Assembly (NCBI GenBank): GCA_030151135.1
Contig: JASLEQ010000528.1
Location: 1-7,106, forward strand
Origin: Candidatus Sulfotelmatobacter sp.
Lineage (GTDB): Bacteria > Acidobacteriota > Terriglobia > Terriglobales > SbA1
Reading direction: 5' to 3'
DNA: 7,106 nucleotides
Part shown: one piece after another, positions 1 to 5,838 of the stretch
Layout of the letters: every line of letters begins with the position of its first letter
How positions within the stretch are numbered: the first letter of the stretch is position 1
Notes under the pieces: model-generated
Told to the model about the DNA's origin: nothing
Seen by the model: the letters and a program-made list of their open reading frames with translations, nothing else
The model's database searches: none
Position numbers and translations under genes: made by a program

Positions 1-309
1 GACCCTGCGGATGAGCGTCAACCCGTGATGGACACGCTTTCGGTGACAAACAACATCAGTTCGAACGCTATGACGGAGTTGTATGTTCCTCCACACCGCC
101 CAATCCTGGACTTCGCCGCCCCAGGCGTTATTTACGAAAGCAATCGAGAAAACACTGATCCGCGATTCGTCAATCCATCTGTGTTCGATTTTCGGCTCAC
201 GAGTTCAAGTCCGGCGATTCACGCCGGGCCGTCGTTGCCGGATGTCACGGACGACTATGCGGGCGTCTCGCGTCCCGGCAGGCCTTCTATTGGCGCGCTC
301 GAGTTTTAG
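1..309 (+). CDS. Partial CDS: C-terminal end of a beta-helix-type surface protein
   Basis: The reading frame is open from the first base to a TAG at 307-309, giving 102 residues, so the 5' end lies outside the window. The tail contains 'DPRFVNP', 'FDFRL', 'SSSPAIHAG', a 'D..G..RP' stretch and a terminal 'IGALEF'. This layout (a 'xDPxFV' turn, 'DFxLxxxSPAIxAG', then 'D..G..RP....IGAxE') is the usual C-terminal end of secreted parallel beta-helix proteins and choice-of-anchor Q-type proteins. What the missing part does cannot be told; polysaccharide binding or cleavage is common in the family. It runs tail-to-tail with the minus-strand beta-helix gene, whose own C-terminus has the same pattern, so the two may be paralogues. 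No terminator with a T-tract follows on this strand. Confidence 0.72.
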   Translation, partial: DPADERQPVMDTLSVTNNISSNAMTELYVPPHRPILDFAAPGVIYESNRENTDPRFVNPSVFDFRLTSSSPAIHAGPSLPDVTDDYAGVSRPGRPSIGALEF

Positions 310-311
310 GG

Positions 312-348
312 TAATAAAACGAGAGACACCATATAGGTGTCCCTCGTT
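312..348 (-). terminator. Rho-independent terminator of the minus-strand beta-helix gene
   Basis: A 13-position stem (318-330 against 336-348) with a 5-nt ATATA loop sits about 20 nt past the stop codon of the minus-strand gene. Read on the minus strand the stem is followed by TTTTATTA. The only imperfect pair (324/342) is a G-U wobble in minus-strand RNA but an A-C mismatch in plus-strand RNA, and the plus strand lacks a T-tract after the stem. It is therefore best assigned to the minus strand. It may still slow plus-strand readthrough from the converging gene. Confidence 0.8.
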
Positions 349-367
349 GCCTGAAACGGAAAGGATG

Positions 368-2470
368 CTACTCGTAAGCTCCGATTGCCGGAGGTGAAGG
401 CCTGGCAGCACCGGTAATGTCAAGGGTAAGACCGCTGACAGATGCACCGTTGCCTATCGCCGGGCTGCTGGGTTGAAGTTGAGCGTCAGGAGCCGTGGAA
501 TCGTATTGCGCGTTACCAGGCGAAACCACCATGGGGTTTGTGTTGTCGAGATTAGCGCTGGAAGACACTCCGGAAGGTACACTGTTCGCGATCGTACCGA
601 GATACGTGATGTTCTTGACAAGGCTGCTGTTGGGATAGCTACTTTGGACAAAGCGAACGCCATTCTGATATGGCTCGTAGAAGATGTTGTTTTCAATGTG
701 GAGTCCTGAGAGTCCCCCAGGCGCGTCCACGATGATGATTCCGCTATATCCATACCGGCCGGCACAGGATGAGCAGCTATCTCCATAGAAGAAGGTATTT
801 CCTAAGATAGAGATATTGCTGAACGTGCCCGACGAGCCCCAGATCTGGACGCTGTAACCTTCCTCTACGCGCCAGAAGACGTTGTTACGAATGACGATGT
901 TCGAAGCGCCGCCGGAAATGTAAACACCGTGGTCGTTCTGCTGGTAATACACGGGGTTCGAACAGCCGTTGACTCCAGGGGCATAGCGGCCGATATCGTG
1001 CAGGTAGTTATTTTCGAATGTAACGTTGTTATGGTAGAGGTACACGCCATCTCGTCCGATGCCGGTCGTGGTGCAATAGCGGCCGATGTCGTGGATGTTG
1101 TTGCCGGAGATGTCGAGGTACTGCCCGCCCCGGTAGTTCGAGATCGCGTCATCACTGAAGCCGTAAATCTCAAAGCCTTTAATGTTGACGTAGTTTGCGC
1201 CCACCGTGAATGCTTCGGCGGTGCAATTGGCGGGACACATTCCGGTTCCGTTGCCTCGCCCATCCAATACGGCGCCTCCCGGGTTCTGCGCCATGAAGGT
1301 CACGGGCGCTGACGCCGTGCCGCCGCGGGTTATGTTGACAAGGCTGCTGCCGACGTTGTTTGCGCCTGCATTACTGTATGTGCCGTTCTCAACGATAACG
1401 GTACTGCCGGGATTCACGACGTTGGCGGCGTGTTGAATCGTTGCGAACGGACGGCAAGCAGAGCCGTCGTTCGAATCGTCGCCGTCGGGAGAGACATAAA
1501 GCTGATTACTCGCGGAACCTGCTCCGATGGTCACCGTTGCCGATGCCGACACAGAGGTGTTGTAGACGCTGACAGCGGTGATGGTTGCAGTAGCGGCGGT
1601 TCCGCACCCGGGAGCCGTGTAAAGTCCGTCGGACGTGATGGTGCCAGAACTCGCGTTTCCTCCGGCATGTCCATTTACAAGCCACGTTACGCTGGTATTG
1701 GTTGTGCCACTCACGGCAGAGGTGAACTGTTGAGTTTCACTGCCGCTGAGCGATGCGGAGGTCGGCGTAATCGAAACACTGATCGGACCCGAAACGCCAG
1801 ACAGCGTCACGGGCACGCTGTTGGAAGTACCGTCTGCCGTGGTAGCCGTTACGGTTACGACTCGGCTCGACGGAACGGATGCTGGGGCCTGATAAAGACC
1901 GTTTGAAGAGATGGTTCCCCAAGTTGCATTTCCACCCGCAACTCCATCCACGGACCAAGTCACTGCGGGATCCACAATGCCGTTAAGGGCTGCGGTGAAC
2001 TGTTCGCTCTGAGAAGTTTGAAGCGCAGCGGTATTGGGAGAGATGGACAAAGCAGACGCGATCTTCAATATTCCTGAGCCGCGCAGTGCGATGACTTGCG
2101 AGGTTCCGGCATTGTCGTGAACGGTGACGGTTCCGGTTAGAACGCCGGCTGTGGTGGGGCTGAATTTTATGCTGATCGTGCAGGATGCACCAGGAACTAC
2201 TTTGTAGGCGCAATTCCCCTGTCCAGCAAATGCGAAGGCGCCGGTTATCGAAAACCTGCTCGTGAAAATGAGCGACGCGCTACCGGAGTTCTTGATGGTA
2301 ACAAATTGAACCGCGCTGGTTTGGCCGACTGAAACGCTCCCGAAATTAAGGGAAGAAGGAGACAGGGCGACGACTGGAGTTCCGGAGGAGCTCTTTGCAA
2401 AACTCAAAGCCGTCGTGAAAAGCCAAACGCAAATAAACAATCCTCTGCAGATTCGAGCTAATGACCTCAA
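368..2470 (-). CDS. Secreted ASH / Ig-like / parallel beta-helix protein
   Basis: A 700-residue protein is predicted from a TTG start at 2470, chosen because GGAGG (2481-2477) lies 6 nt upstream and a signal peptide begins exactly there. That signal has basic residues, a hydrophobic run 'GLFICVWLFTTALSFA' and likely cleavage after Ala25. Domains in order: choice-of-anchor D/ASH-like domain (about 33-133, with 'LNFGSVSVGQTS' and 'FSPTTAG'); two Ig-like domains (about 141-224 and 229-316, each with 'VTW.V.G.AGGN..GTI.S.GLY.AP'); and a right-handed parallel beta-helix (about 324-700) opening with 'LYVSPDGDDSNDGS' and 'PFATIQHAANVVNPGSTV'. It ends 'SSPAIGNG...RP.PPAIGAYE'. The helix has several cysteines, including C-x3-C and CSSC, fitting oxidised disulfides outside the cytoplasm. 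Such proteins bind or cleave polysaccharides, but I see no diagnostic catalytic signature. The divergent glycan genes suggest a role in surface polysaccharide. A longer frame to 2605 has no ribosome site and no N-terminal signal. Confidence 0.88.
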   Translation of the reverse strand: MRSLARICRGLFICVWLFTTALSFAKSSSGTPVVALSPSSLNFGSVSVGQTSAVQFVTIKNSGSASLIFTSRFSITGAFAFAGQGNCAYKVVPGASCTISIKFSPTTAGVLTGTVTVHDNAGTSQVIALRGSGILKIASALSISPNTAALQTSQSEQFTAALNGIVDPAVTWSVDGVAGGNATWGTISSNGLYQAPASVPSSRVVTVTATTADGTSNSVPVTLSGVSGPISVSITPTSASLSGSETQQFTSAVSGTTNTSVTWLVNGHAGGNASSGTITSDGLYTAPGCGTAATATITAVSVYNTSVSASATVTIGAGSASNQLYVSPDGDDSNDGSACRPFATIQHAANVVNPGSTVIVENGTYSNAGANNVGSSLVNITRGGTASAPVTFMAQNPGGAVLDGRGNGTGMCPANCTAEAFTVGANYVNIKGFEIYGFSDDAISNYRGGQYLDISGNNIHDIGRYCTTTGIGRDGVYLYHNNVTFENNYLHDIGRYAPGVNGCSNPVYYQQNDHGVYISGGASNIVIRNNVFWRVEEGYSVQIWGSSGTFSNISILGNTFFYGDSCSSCAGRYGYSGIIIVDAPGGLSGLHIENNIFYEPYQNGVRFVQSSYPNSSLVKNITYLGTIANSVPSGVSSSANLDNTNPMVVSPGNAQYDSTAPDAQLQPSSPAIGNGASVSGLTLDITGAARPSPPAIGAYE
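1523..2050 (-). repeat. Tandem duplicated Ig-like domain segment inside the beta-helix gene
   Basis: Two consecutive Ig-like units (protein residues about 141-224 and 229-316) share 'QFT.A..G', 'VTW.V.G.AGGNA..GTI.S.GLY.AP' and a following beta-rich stretch. The equivalent tryptophans are 91 residues (273 bp) apart. The units match clearly at protein level but have diverged at DNA level, so this is an old domain duplication rather than a recent repeat. They probably act as spacers holding the beta-helix away from the N-terminal region. Confidence 0.8.
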
Positions 2471-2476
2471 AACAAT

Positions 2477-2481
2477 CCTCC
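2477..2481 (-). promoter_or_regulatory. Shine-Dalgarno GGAGG setting the TTG start at 2470
   Basis: Read on the minus strand, GGAGG is followed by 6 nt (ATTGTT) and then TTG at 2470-2468. This spacing is near ideal and the encoded N-terminus is a textbook signal peptide, so it decides the start against the in-frame TTG at 2605. Confidence 0.8.
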
Positions 2482-2497
2482 ACCGGTTGGGTTGTGT

Positions 2498-2523
2498 AGC
2501 GCTGGGTGGTAACCCAAGGCGCT
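2498..2523 (-). promoter_or_regulatory. Leader hairpin upstream of the beta-helix gene ribosome site
   Basis: The arms 2498-2502 with 2519-2523 (AGCGC/GCGCT) and 2503-2507 with 2512-2516 (TGGGT/ACCCA) form ten pairs. A 2-nt bulge (2517-2518) interrupts one arm, and the loop is 4 nt. It lies about 17 nt upstream of the GGAGG site, in the presumed 5' leader of the minus-strand mRNA. It could affect translation or mRNA stability, or be a DNA operator. Function is inferred only from position. Confidence 0.4.
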
Positions 2524-2546
2524 CACGTGGCGAAGCAACGCAATAT

Positions 2547-2578
2547 GTGAATCTCTGCCTGCGGTGACAGCTATTCAC
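2547..2578 (-). promoter_or_regulatory. Inverted repeat GTGAAT...ATTCAC in the beta-helix gene leader
   Basis: GTGAAT (2547-2552) is matched by ATTCAC (2573-2578). Inside a 2x2 internal loop, CTG (2555-2557) pairs with CAG (2568-2570), leaving a 10-nt loop. It falls just downstream of the predicted minus-strand transcription start, so it may be a leader hairpin or a repressor site. There is no further evidence for either. Confidence 0.35.
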
Positions 2579-2588
2579 GCAACACTGG

Positions 2589-2617
2589 AAGATAAGATTG
2601 ATCAAGCTCAGGGTCGA
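2589..2617 (-). promoter_or_regulatory. Candidate sigma70-type promoter with palindromic spacer
   Basis: On the minus strand, TCGACC (2617-2612; 4 of 6 to TTGACA) is followed by a 17-nt spacer and TATCTT (2594-2589; 4 of 6 to TATAAT). This would start a leader of roughly 110 nt before the TTG start. The spacer contains the perfect palindrome TTGATCAA (2598-2605), extendable to a 14-bp imperfect palindrome (2595-2608), a typical position for a repressor operator. Each hexamer is only a moderate match. Confidence 0.35.
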
Positions 2618-2691
2618 TTAGCAGAAAGGCCTAGCAGCCCTAGATTGTTACGCTGCGAGATAGTTAAGCTCTTAGCTCCATGAGGACATGA

Positions 2692-2789
2692 CCCAACGGC
2701 GTTCTCGGAAGGGGCCGCCGGTGCATCCGATGCCGGGCTAGCACGTTTAGGGGACGCAGGCTGGTTTCGTTGCAGCAACTCCGGTTGGG
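2692..2789 (+). ncRNA. Possible structured RNA or leader element, unassigned
   Basis: CCCAAC (2692-2697) is complementary to GTTGGG (2784-2789) and would close a multibranch fold. The first inner hairpin (2698-2719) has GGCG/CGCC, one U-C mismatch, four further pairs including two G-U wobbles, and a GGAA tetraloop of the GNRA type. GCAT/ATGC (2723-2733) forms a second hairpin with a 3-nt loop. GCTG/CAGC (2760-2776) forms a third. The wobble pairs and GNRA loop only make sense on plus-strand RNA, upstream of the methyltransferase operon. It does not match the cyclic-di-GMP-I core or another riboswitch I can name. Confidence 0.2.
2775..2789 (+). repeat. 15-bp direct repeat, left copy
   Basis: GCAACTCCGGTTGGG here is identical to 6921-6935. 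The copies lie on either side of the four-gene block, in the same orientation and 4146 bp apart. Its last nine bases (CCGGTTGGG) also occur at 2483-2491. Confidence 0.85.
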
Positions 2790-2857
2790 ATAAGACGGAA
2801 GGTTTTGCTTAACTTGGCGGCGACACGAGCGTCGGCAGCTTCTCTTGGGGGAACGGG

Positions 2858-2962
2858 TTGTACCACGGAAGAGGATTGTCCATCAGGACGTTGTTTGCTG
2901 TGCTAATTGTGCTGTCGTTAACGCTTAGAGTGACCGATCGCCGGTCTCTCATTCATCACTGA
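2858..2962 (+). CDS. Very short hydrophobic ORF, possible leader peptide or gene remnant
   Basis: A TTG at 2858 is preceded by GGGGG (2847-2851) at 6 nt and opens a 34-residue frame ending with TGA at 2960-2962, 17 bp before the first methyltransferase. A second TTG at 2876, behind GGAAGAGG, would give 28 residues. The peptide has one hydrophobic helix ('LFAVLIVLSLTL') followed by 'RVTDRRSLIHH'. This vaguely resembles the first membrane segment of large membrane glycosyltransferases, so it could be a truncated remnant, a small membrane peptide, or chance. Confidence 0.15.
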   Translation: MYHGRGLSIRTLFAVLIVLSLTLRVTDRRSLIHH

Positions 2963-2979
2963 CCTAGATTGGGCGCGAG

Positions 2980-3693
2980 ATGTTTTCCCAAGAACAATGT
3001 GAAGCCGAACTCGATCGCATAAGCGCCGCTTACGCCCGCCGGTCGATCGCAGTTCCGATAAACCTGTACGATAACCGAAATCTCGCTACTCTCTACATGT
3101 CGCAGGAGCGGGATCGAGCGACGGTGAAACTCCTACGACGGCACGCCGTGGAGTCACTCTCCCGGCGAAGAATACTGGATGTAGGTTGCGGAACCGGATC
3201 GGAACTTCAACGATTCGTTTCATGGGGCGCCGTTCCCGAAAAGCTCGTGGGCATTGACCTGATGCCGGATCGTATCGCGACTGCGAGAAGAACATGTCCC
3301 GCGGGGATAACACTGCTATGCGGGAGCGCACACGAATTACCGTTTAGCGATGCTTCGTTCGACCTTGCCATCGTATCAACGGTGTTCAGCTCAATCCTGG
3401 ATGAAGGCTTGCGCACGCGCATTGCTGAAGAAATTCGGCGGGTGCTCTGCCCAGGCGGAAACGTTCTTTGGTACGACTTCTGGCTCGACAATCCGGGCAA
3501 TGCGGATGTGCGAGGCATCTCTGCTAAGACCGTGCGAACTCTCTTTCAAGGTTTTGAGATCCATTTGCAACGAATCACCGTTGCTCCTTACTTAGCGCGC
3601 AAGATCTCTCCGTATTCGCACCTTGCATACTGTTTCGTAGCTGCGCTGAAAGTTCTGTCTACTCATCAGCTTGGAATATTCAAGAAGTTATAG
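2980..3693 (+). CDS. Class I SAM-dependent methyltransferase (first of two)
   Basis: A 237-residue cytoplasmic enzyme predicted to transfer a methyl group from S-adenosylmethionine. The Rossmann-type core has motif I 'LDVGCGTGSE' (66-75), the acidic end of strand 2 in 'GIDLMPDR' (91-98, Asp93 for the ribose), 'GSAHELPFSDASFDL' (115-129) around the adenine site, and 'IRRVLCPGGNVLWYDF' (152-167). The C-terminal part ('NPGNADVRGI', 'APYLARKISP') matches a subfamily often found in polysaccharide clusters. The substrate is unknown; a sugar nucleotide, amino sugar or lipid-linked glycan would fit the context. The ATG at 2980 is supported by an in-frame stop at 2965-2967, although the ribosome site is weak. 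It is the first gene of the probable operon, 26 bp ahead of the aminotransferase. Confidence 0.88.
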   Translation: MFSQEQCEAELDRISAAYARRSIAVPINLYDNRNLATLYMSQERDRATVKLLRRHAVESLSRRRILDVGCGTGSELQRFVSWGAVPEKLVGIDLMPDRIATARRTCPAGITLLCGSAHELPFSDASFDLAIVSTVFSSILDEGLRTRIAEEIRRVLCPGGNVLWYDFWLDNPGNADVRGISAKTVRTLFQGFEIHLQRITVAPYLARKISPYSHLAYCFVAALKVLSTHQLGIFKKL

Positions 3694-3703
3694 TCCCGGT
3701 CTT

Positions 3704-3710
3704 GGGGGAG
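3704..3710 (+). promoter_or_regulatory. Ribosome binding site GGGGGAG for the aminotransferase
   Basis: GGGGGAG lies 9 nt upstream of the ATG at 3720 and just after the methyltransferase stop. It supports this start, even though the protein has about 17 extra residues before the conserved 'IRFLDLRAQY'. Confidence 0.6.
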
Positions 3711-3719
3711 TAAAACCAA

Positions 3720-4889
3720 ATGTCGAATCACACTGTGCTCACGGATGGCCCTGTAACGGTCGCGCCGCAGATACGATTTCTCGATCTACGCGCCCAGTAT
3801 GCCACGATCCGTGAAGAAATCCGCGAAGCCGTTTTGGCGGCGCTTGAGCAGCAACAATTCATCCTGGGTCCGGAAGTAGGTTCTCTGGAGGCGGAGTTAG
3901 CCGCCTATGTTGGCTGCGAGTATGCTGTCGGCTGCGCGTCAGGATCTGACGCGCTACTCCTGGCCTTGATGGCGCTCGGAGTGGGGGCGGGTGACGAAGT
4001 GATTGCGCCGCCTTTTACCTTCTTCGCTACCGCAGGAGCGATCGCGAGACTAGGTGCTCGTCCCGTATTCGTCGATATTGACCCCGAGACCTTCAACTTG
4101 TCTCCGCAATTGTTGGAAGCGGCGATCACCAGTCGCACAAAAGCCATCATCCCTGTCCACCTATTTGGTCTGTGCGCGGACATGGCTCCTATCCTGGAGA
4201 TAGCAGATCGGCAGGGATTGCCAGTCGTGGAAGATGCTGCCCAGGCGATCGGCGCCCGGTATCAAGGCAAGTCCGCCGGAAGTATGGGGAGCATGGGATG
4301 CTTTAGTTTCTTTCCATCGAAAAATCTCGGGGGCGGCGGAGATGGAGGCTTGCTGACCACAAACTCAGCCGATCTCAATGAGCGATTGAGAATGCTGCGG
4401 GTGCACGGCAGTCGACAGAAATACAAACACGAATTGCTCGGTATAAACAGCCGACTCGATACACTGCAGGCTGCTATTCTGCGTGTCAAGTTGCGGCATC
4501 TCGAAGGCTGGACACGGGCGCGGCAAGAGAATGCAAGGCTATACAAGCAACTGATCGTTGAGTATGGGCTGGAGACGGTTGTGCGCACCCCGTCGGTGCC
4601 CGCAAACTGCACTCACGTCTATAACCAGTTCACAGTCCAGGTGCCGCGCCGCGATGCGCTGAAGGCCCATTTGCAACGTTGCGGAATCCCGACCGAGATT
4701 TATTACCCGTATCCTTTGCATTTACAGAGTGCCTTAGCAGAGTTTGGTTATGGGGCGGGTATGTTCCCGGTGACCGAACTGGCTTGTAGTCAAGTGCTAT
4801 CGCTGCCAATTTTCGCCGAATTGTCTGAAGCTCAACTTCGTGCTGTAGTGCAGGGCATCGCCGAGTTTTTCCAGAGTGAAGTTGACTAA
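3720..4889 (+). CDS. DegT/DnrJ/EryC1/StrS-family PLP sugar aminotransferase, WbpE-like
   Basis: A full-length 389-residue enzyme that would transfer an amino group, usually from glutamate, to a keto-sugar nucleotide using pyridoxal phosphate. Visible landmarks: 'FLDLRAQY' (20-27), 'FILGPEV' (47-53), the phosphate-binding 'GCASGSDAL' (71-79), 'FVDIDPETFNL' (117-127), 'VVEDAAQAIGA' (169-179, Asp172 for the PLP ring nitrogen), the Schiff-base lysine Lys201 in 'FFPSKNLGGGGDGG', and 'INSRLDTLQAAIL' (242-254). The last motif and the 'LLEAAITSRTKAIIPVHLFG' stretch resemble WbpE, the UDP-3-keto-GlcNAcA aminotransferase. Closely related enzymes use other 3- or 4-keto sugars, so the exact substrate is not fixed. 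The 2-epimerase two genes on supports an amino- or diamino-hexose route. It lies between two methyltransferases, with gaps of 26 and 67 bp. Confidence 0.94.
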   Translation: MSNHTVLTDGPVTVAPQIRFLDLRAQYATIREEIREAVLAALEQQQFILGPEVGSLEAELAAYVGCEYAVGCASGSDALLLALMALGVGAGDEVIAPPFTFFATAGAIARLGARPVFVDIDPETFNLSPQLLEAAITSRTKAIIPVHLFGLCADMAPILEIADRQGLPVVEDAAQAIGARYQGKSAGSMGSMGCFSFFPSKNLGGGGDGGLLTTNSADLNERLRMLRVHGSRQKYKHELLGINSRLDTLQAAILRVKLRHLEGWTRARQENARLYKQLIVEYGLETVVRTPSVPANCTHVYNQFTVQVPRRDALKAHLQRCGIPTEIYYPYPLHLQSALAEFGYGAGMFPVTELACSQVLSLPIFAELSEAQLRAVVQGIAEFFQSEVD

Positions 4890-4940
4890 GTCTTACGAAC
4901 TGCAAAACGGCAGCTCAAACACTTCGATCTGACCCGCAGG

Positions 4941-4950
4941 GGAGGTAAGG
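4941..4950 (+). promoter_or_regulatory. Ribosome binding site GGAGGTAAGG favouring a TTG start at 4957
   Basis: A strong GGAGGT sits 11 nt before TTG at 4957, somewhat long but workable. The first in-frame ATG (5008) has only weak purines before it, so TTG is preferred. Confidence 0.55.
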
Positions 4951-4956
4951 TACCCA

Positions 4957-5838
4957 TTGCAACGGCAACATCAAACGCAGGCGATTGATGCAGAAGAACC
5001 CGCTGGGATGGAGAGGGGCGGTTGTGGCGCGGTAGAGCGTCACTTCGAATCCGCTGCCGAATATTGGAAGGATATTTACGATGACGACACCCTGCCCGCG
5101 CGTATCTATCAGCAACGGATGGTCACGGCGCTGCAATGGATCGATGATTTAGCGCTGCCAAGTTCGTCGACAGTTCTCGATATCGGCTGCGGTGCTGGAC
5201 TTGCGACAGTTGCGCTCGCGGAACGCGGATACTCCGTAAACGCCGTTGACCTCGCGCCGCAAATGCTGGATCTTACGATGAAGCTGGCACGACAACGTCG
5301 CATTGCCGAACGGGTGCGGGTGCAGCTCGGCCCGGCAACCGAGATACCCTTTGAGCGTAATTCGTTCGACATTCTGCTCGCTCTCGGTCTCCTGCCATGG
5401 GTCGAGGATATCGGCACAGTAATCTCCGAGATGAGGCGCGTCCTACGTCCGGGTGGGTATCTGCTGATTAGTGCAGACAATTTTTGGCGGTGCGACCATT
5501 TCCTTGATCCCATGCGCAATCCATTGCTCCAGACTATTCGACGGACAGCCGCTCGCCTTCTTGGTGGCCGCGCTGGCCGTCGAACCGATCACGCCAAGGC
5601 GTACCTGCGCCGTCCGATCGAGGTCGAGCGCTGCACCTGGGAACATGACTTCGAGACGTTGAGGAGTATGACGCTAGGGTACGGCCCATTCTCTGTCTTC
5701 CATATTCCAATGCTTTCTGACCGATTAGGGTTGTCGGCACACCAGAAGCTTCAAGGACTGGCTGGCAAAGGCATCTGGCCATGGACAAAGTGCGGCCAGC
5801 AGTACCTGCAGTTGTCACGCAAGAGGTTGGCGCAGTGA
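4957..5838 (+). CDS. Class I SAM-dependent methyltransferase (second of two)
   Basis: A 293-residue cytoplasmic enzyme, or 276 if it starts at the ATG at 5008. The conserved part begins near residue 26 ('VERHFESAAEYWKDIYDDD'), so both starts keep the whole domain. Core motifs: 'VLDIGCGAGLAT' (73-84, SAM glycine loop), 'VNAVDLAPQML' (94-104, Asp98 for the ribose), 'GPATEIPFERNSFDIL' (125-140) and 'MRRVLRPGGYLLIS' (159-172). The basic C-terminal part ('RRTAARLLGGRAGRR') may contact an acidic or phosphorylated substrate, but that is speculative. The protein is clearly different from the first methyltransferase outside the SAM motifs, so they are not recent duplicates. Its TGA overlaps the GTG start of the epimerase by 4 bp, implying translational coupling. 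The substrate is unknown and likely glycan-related from context. Confidence 0.88.
   Translation: MQRQHQTQAIDAEEPAGMERGGCGAVERHFESAAEYWKDIYDDDTLPARIYQQRMVTALQWIDDLALPSSSTVLDIGCGAGLATVALAERGYSVNAVDLAPQMLDLTMKLARQRRIAERVRVQLGPATEIPFERNSFDILLALGLLPWVEDIGTVISEMRRVLRPGGYLLISADNFWRCDHFLDPMRNPLLQTIRRTAARLLGGRAGRRTDHAKAYLRRPIEVERCTWEHDFETLRSMTLGYGPFSVFHIPMLSDRLGLSAHQKLQGLAGKGIWPWTKCGQQYLQLSRKRLAQ
5821..5826 (+). promoter_or_regulatory. Ribosome binding site AAGAGG setting the epimerase GTG start
   Basis: AAGAGG inside the end of the methyltransferase gene lies 8 nt before GTG at 5835. That GTG is in GTGA, overlapping the upstream TGA. It beats the in-frame ATG at 5781, which would add 18 residues not typical of the family. 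Confidence 0.7.

Larger units (their letters stand above)
2471..2979. other. 509-bp divergent intergenic region
   Basis: This region separates the minus-strand beta-helix gene from the plus-strand four-gene block. The left half (2477-2617) holds a ribosome site, two hairpins, a palindrome and a plausible minus-strand promoter. The middle (2692-2789) holds nested inverted repeats that could fold as plus-strand RNA. The right part (2858-2962) holds a very short hydrophobic ORF. I found no convincing -35/-10 pair for the plus-strand operon, no ops/JUMPstart GGCGGTAG element and no tRNA. Confidence 0.7.

Noticed and set aside
929..1312. Val-rich plus-strand open frame opposite the beta-helix gene
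   Set aside because: Its Val/Asp-rich repeats simply mirror the Asn-rich helix codons read from the opposite strand.
2471..2605. N-terminal extension of the beta-helix protein to a TTG at 2605
   Set aside because: No ribosome site precedes it, the added residues do not look like a signal, and it would bury a clear signal peptide that begins at 2470. It would also run through the leader hairpins and candidate promoter.
2692..2800. Cyclic-di-GMP-I (GEMM) riboswitch
   Set aside because: The 'GGGGACGCAGG' at 2750-2760 recalls part of the motif, but the conserved GCAAA-CC strand and the expected helices are missing.
4325..4350. G-rich stretch in the aminotransferase as a G-quadruplex
   Set aside because: It is explained by the conserved glycine run 'LGGGGDGG' beside the PLP lysine, and tract spacing is irregular.
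4262..4612. Long minus-strand open frame inside the aminotransferase
   Set aside because: It lies wholly inside a strongly conserved plus-strand gene, has no recognisable domain, and its Ser/Arg-rich, Pro-rich make-up is typical of an antisense shadow.
5781..5834. Upstream ATG start for the epimerase
   Set aside because: It adds 18 residues before the usual N-terminus and overlaps the methyltransferase by 58 bp. The GTG at 5835 has a good ribosome site and a coupled GTGA overlap.
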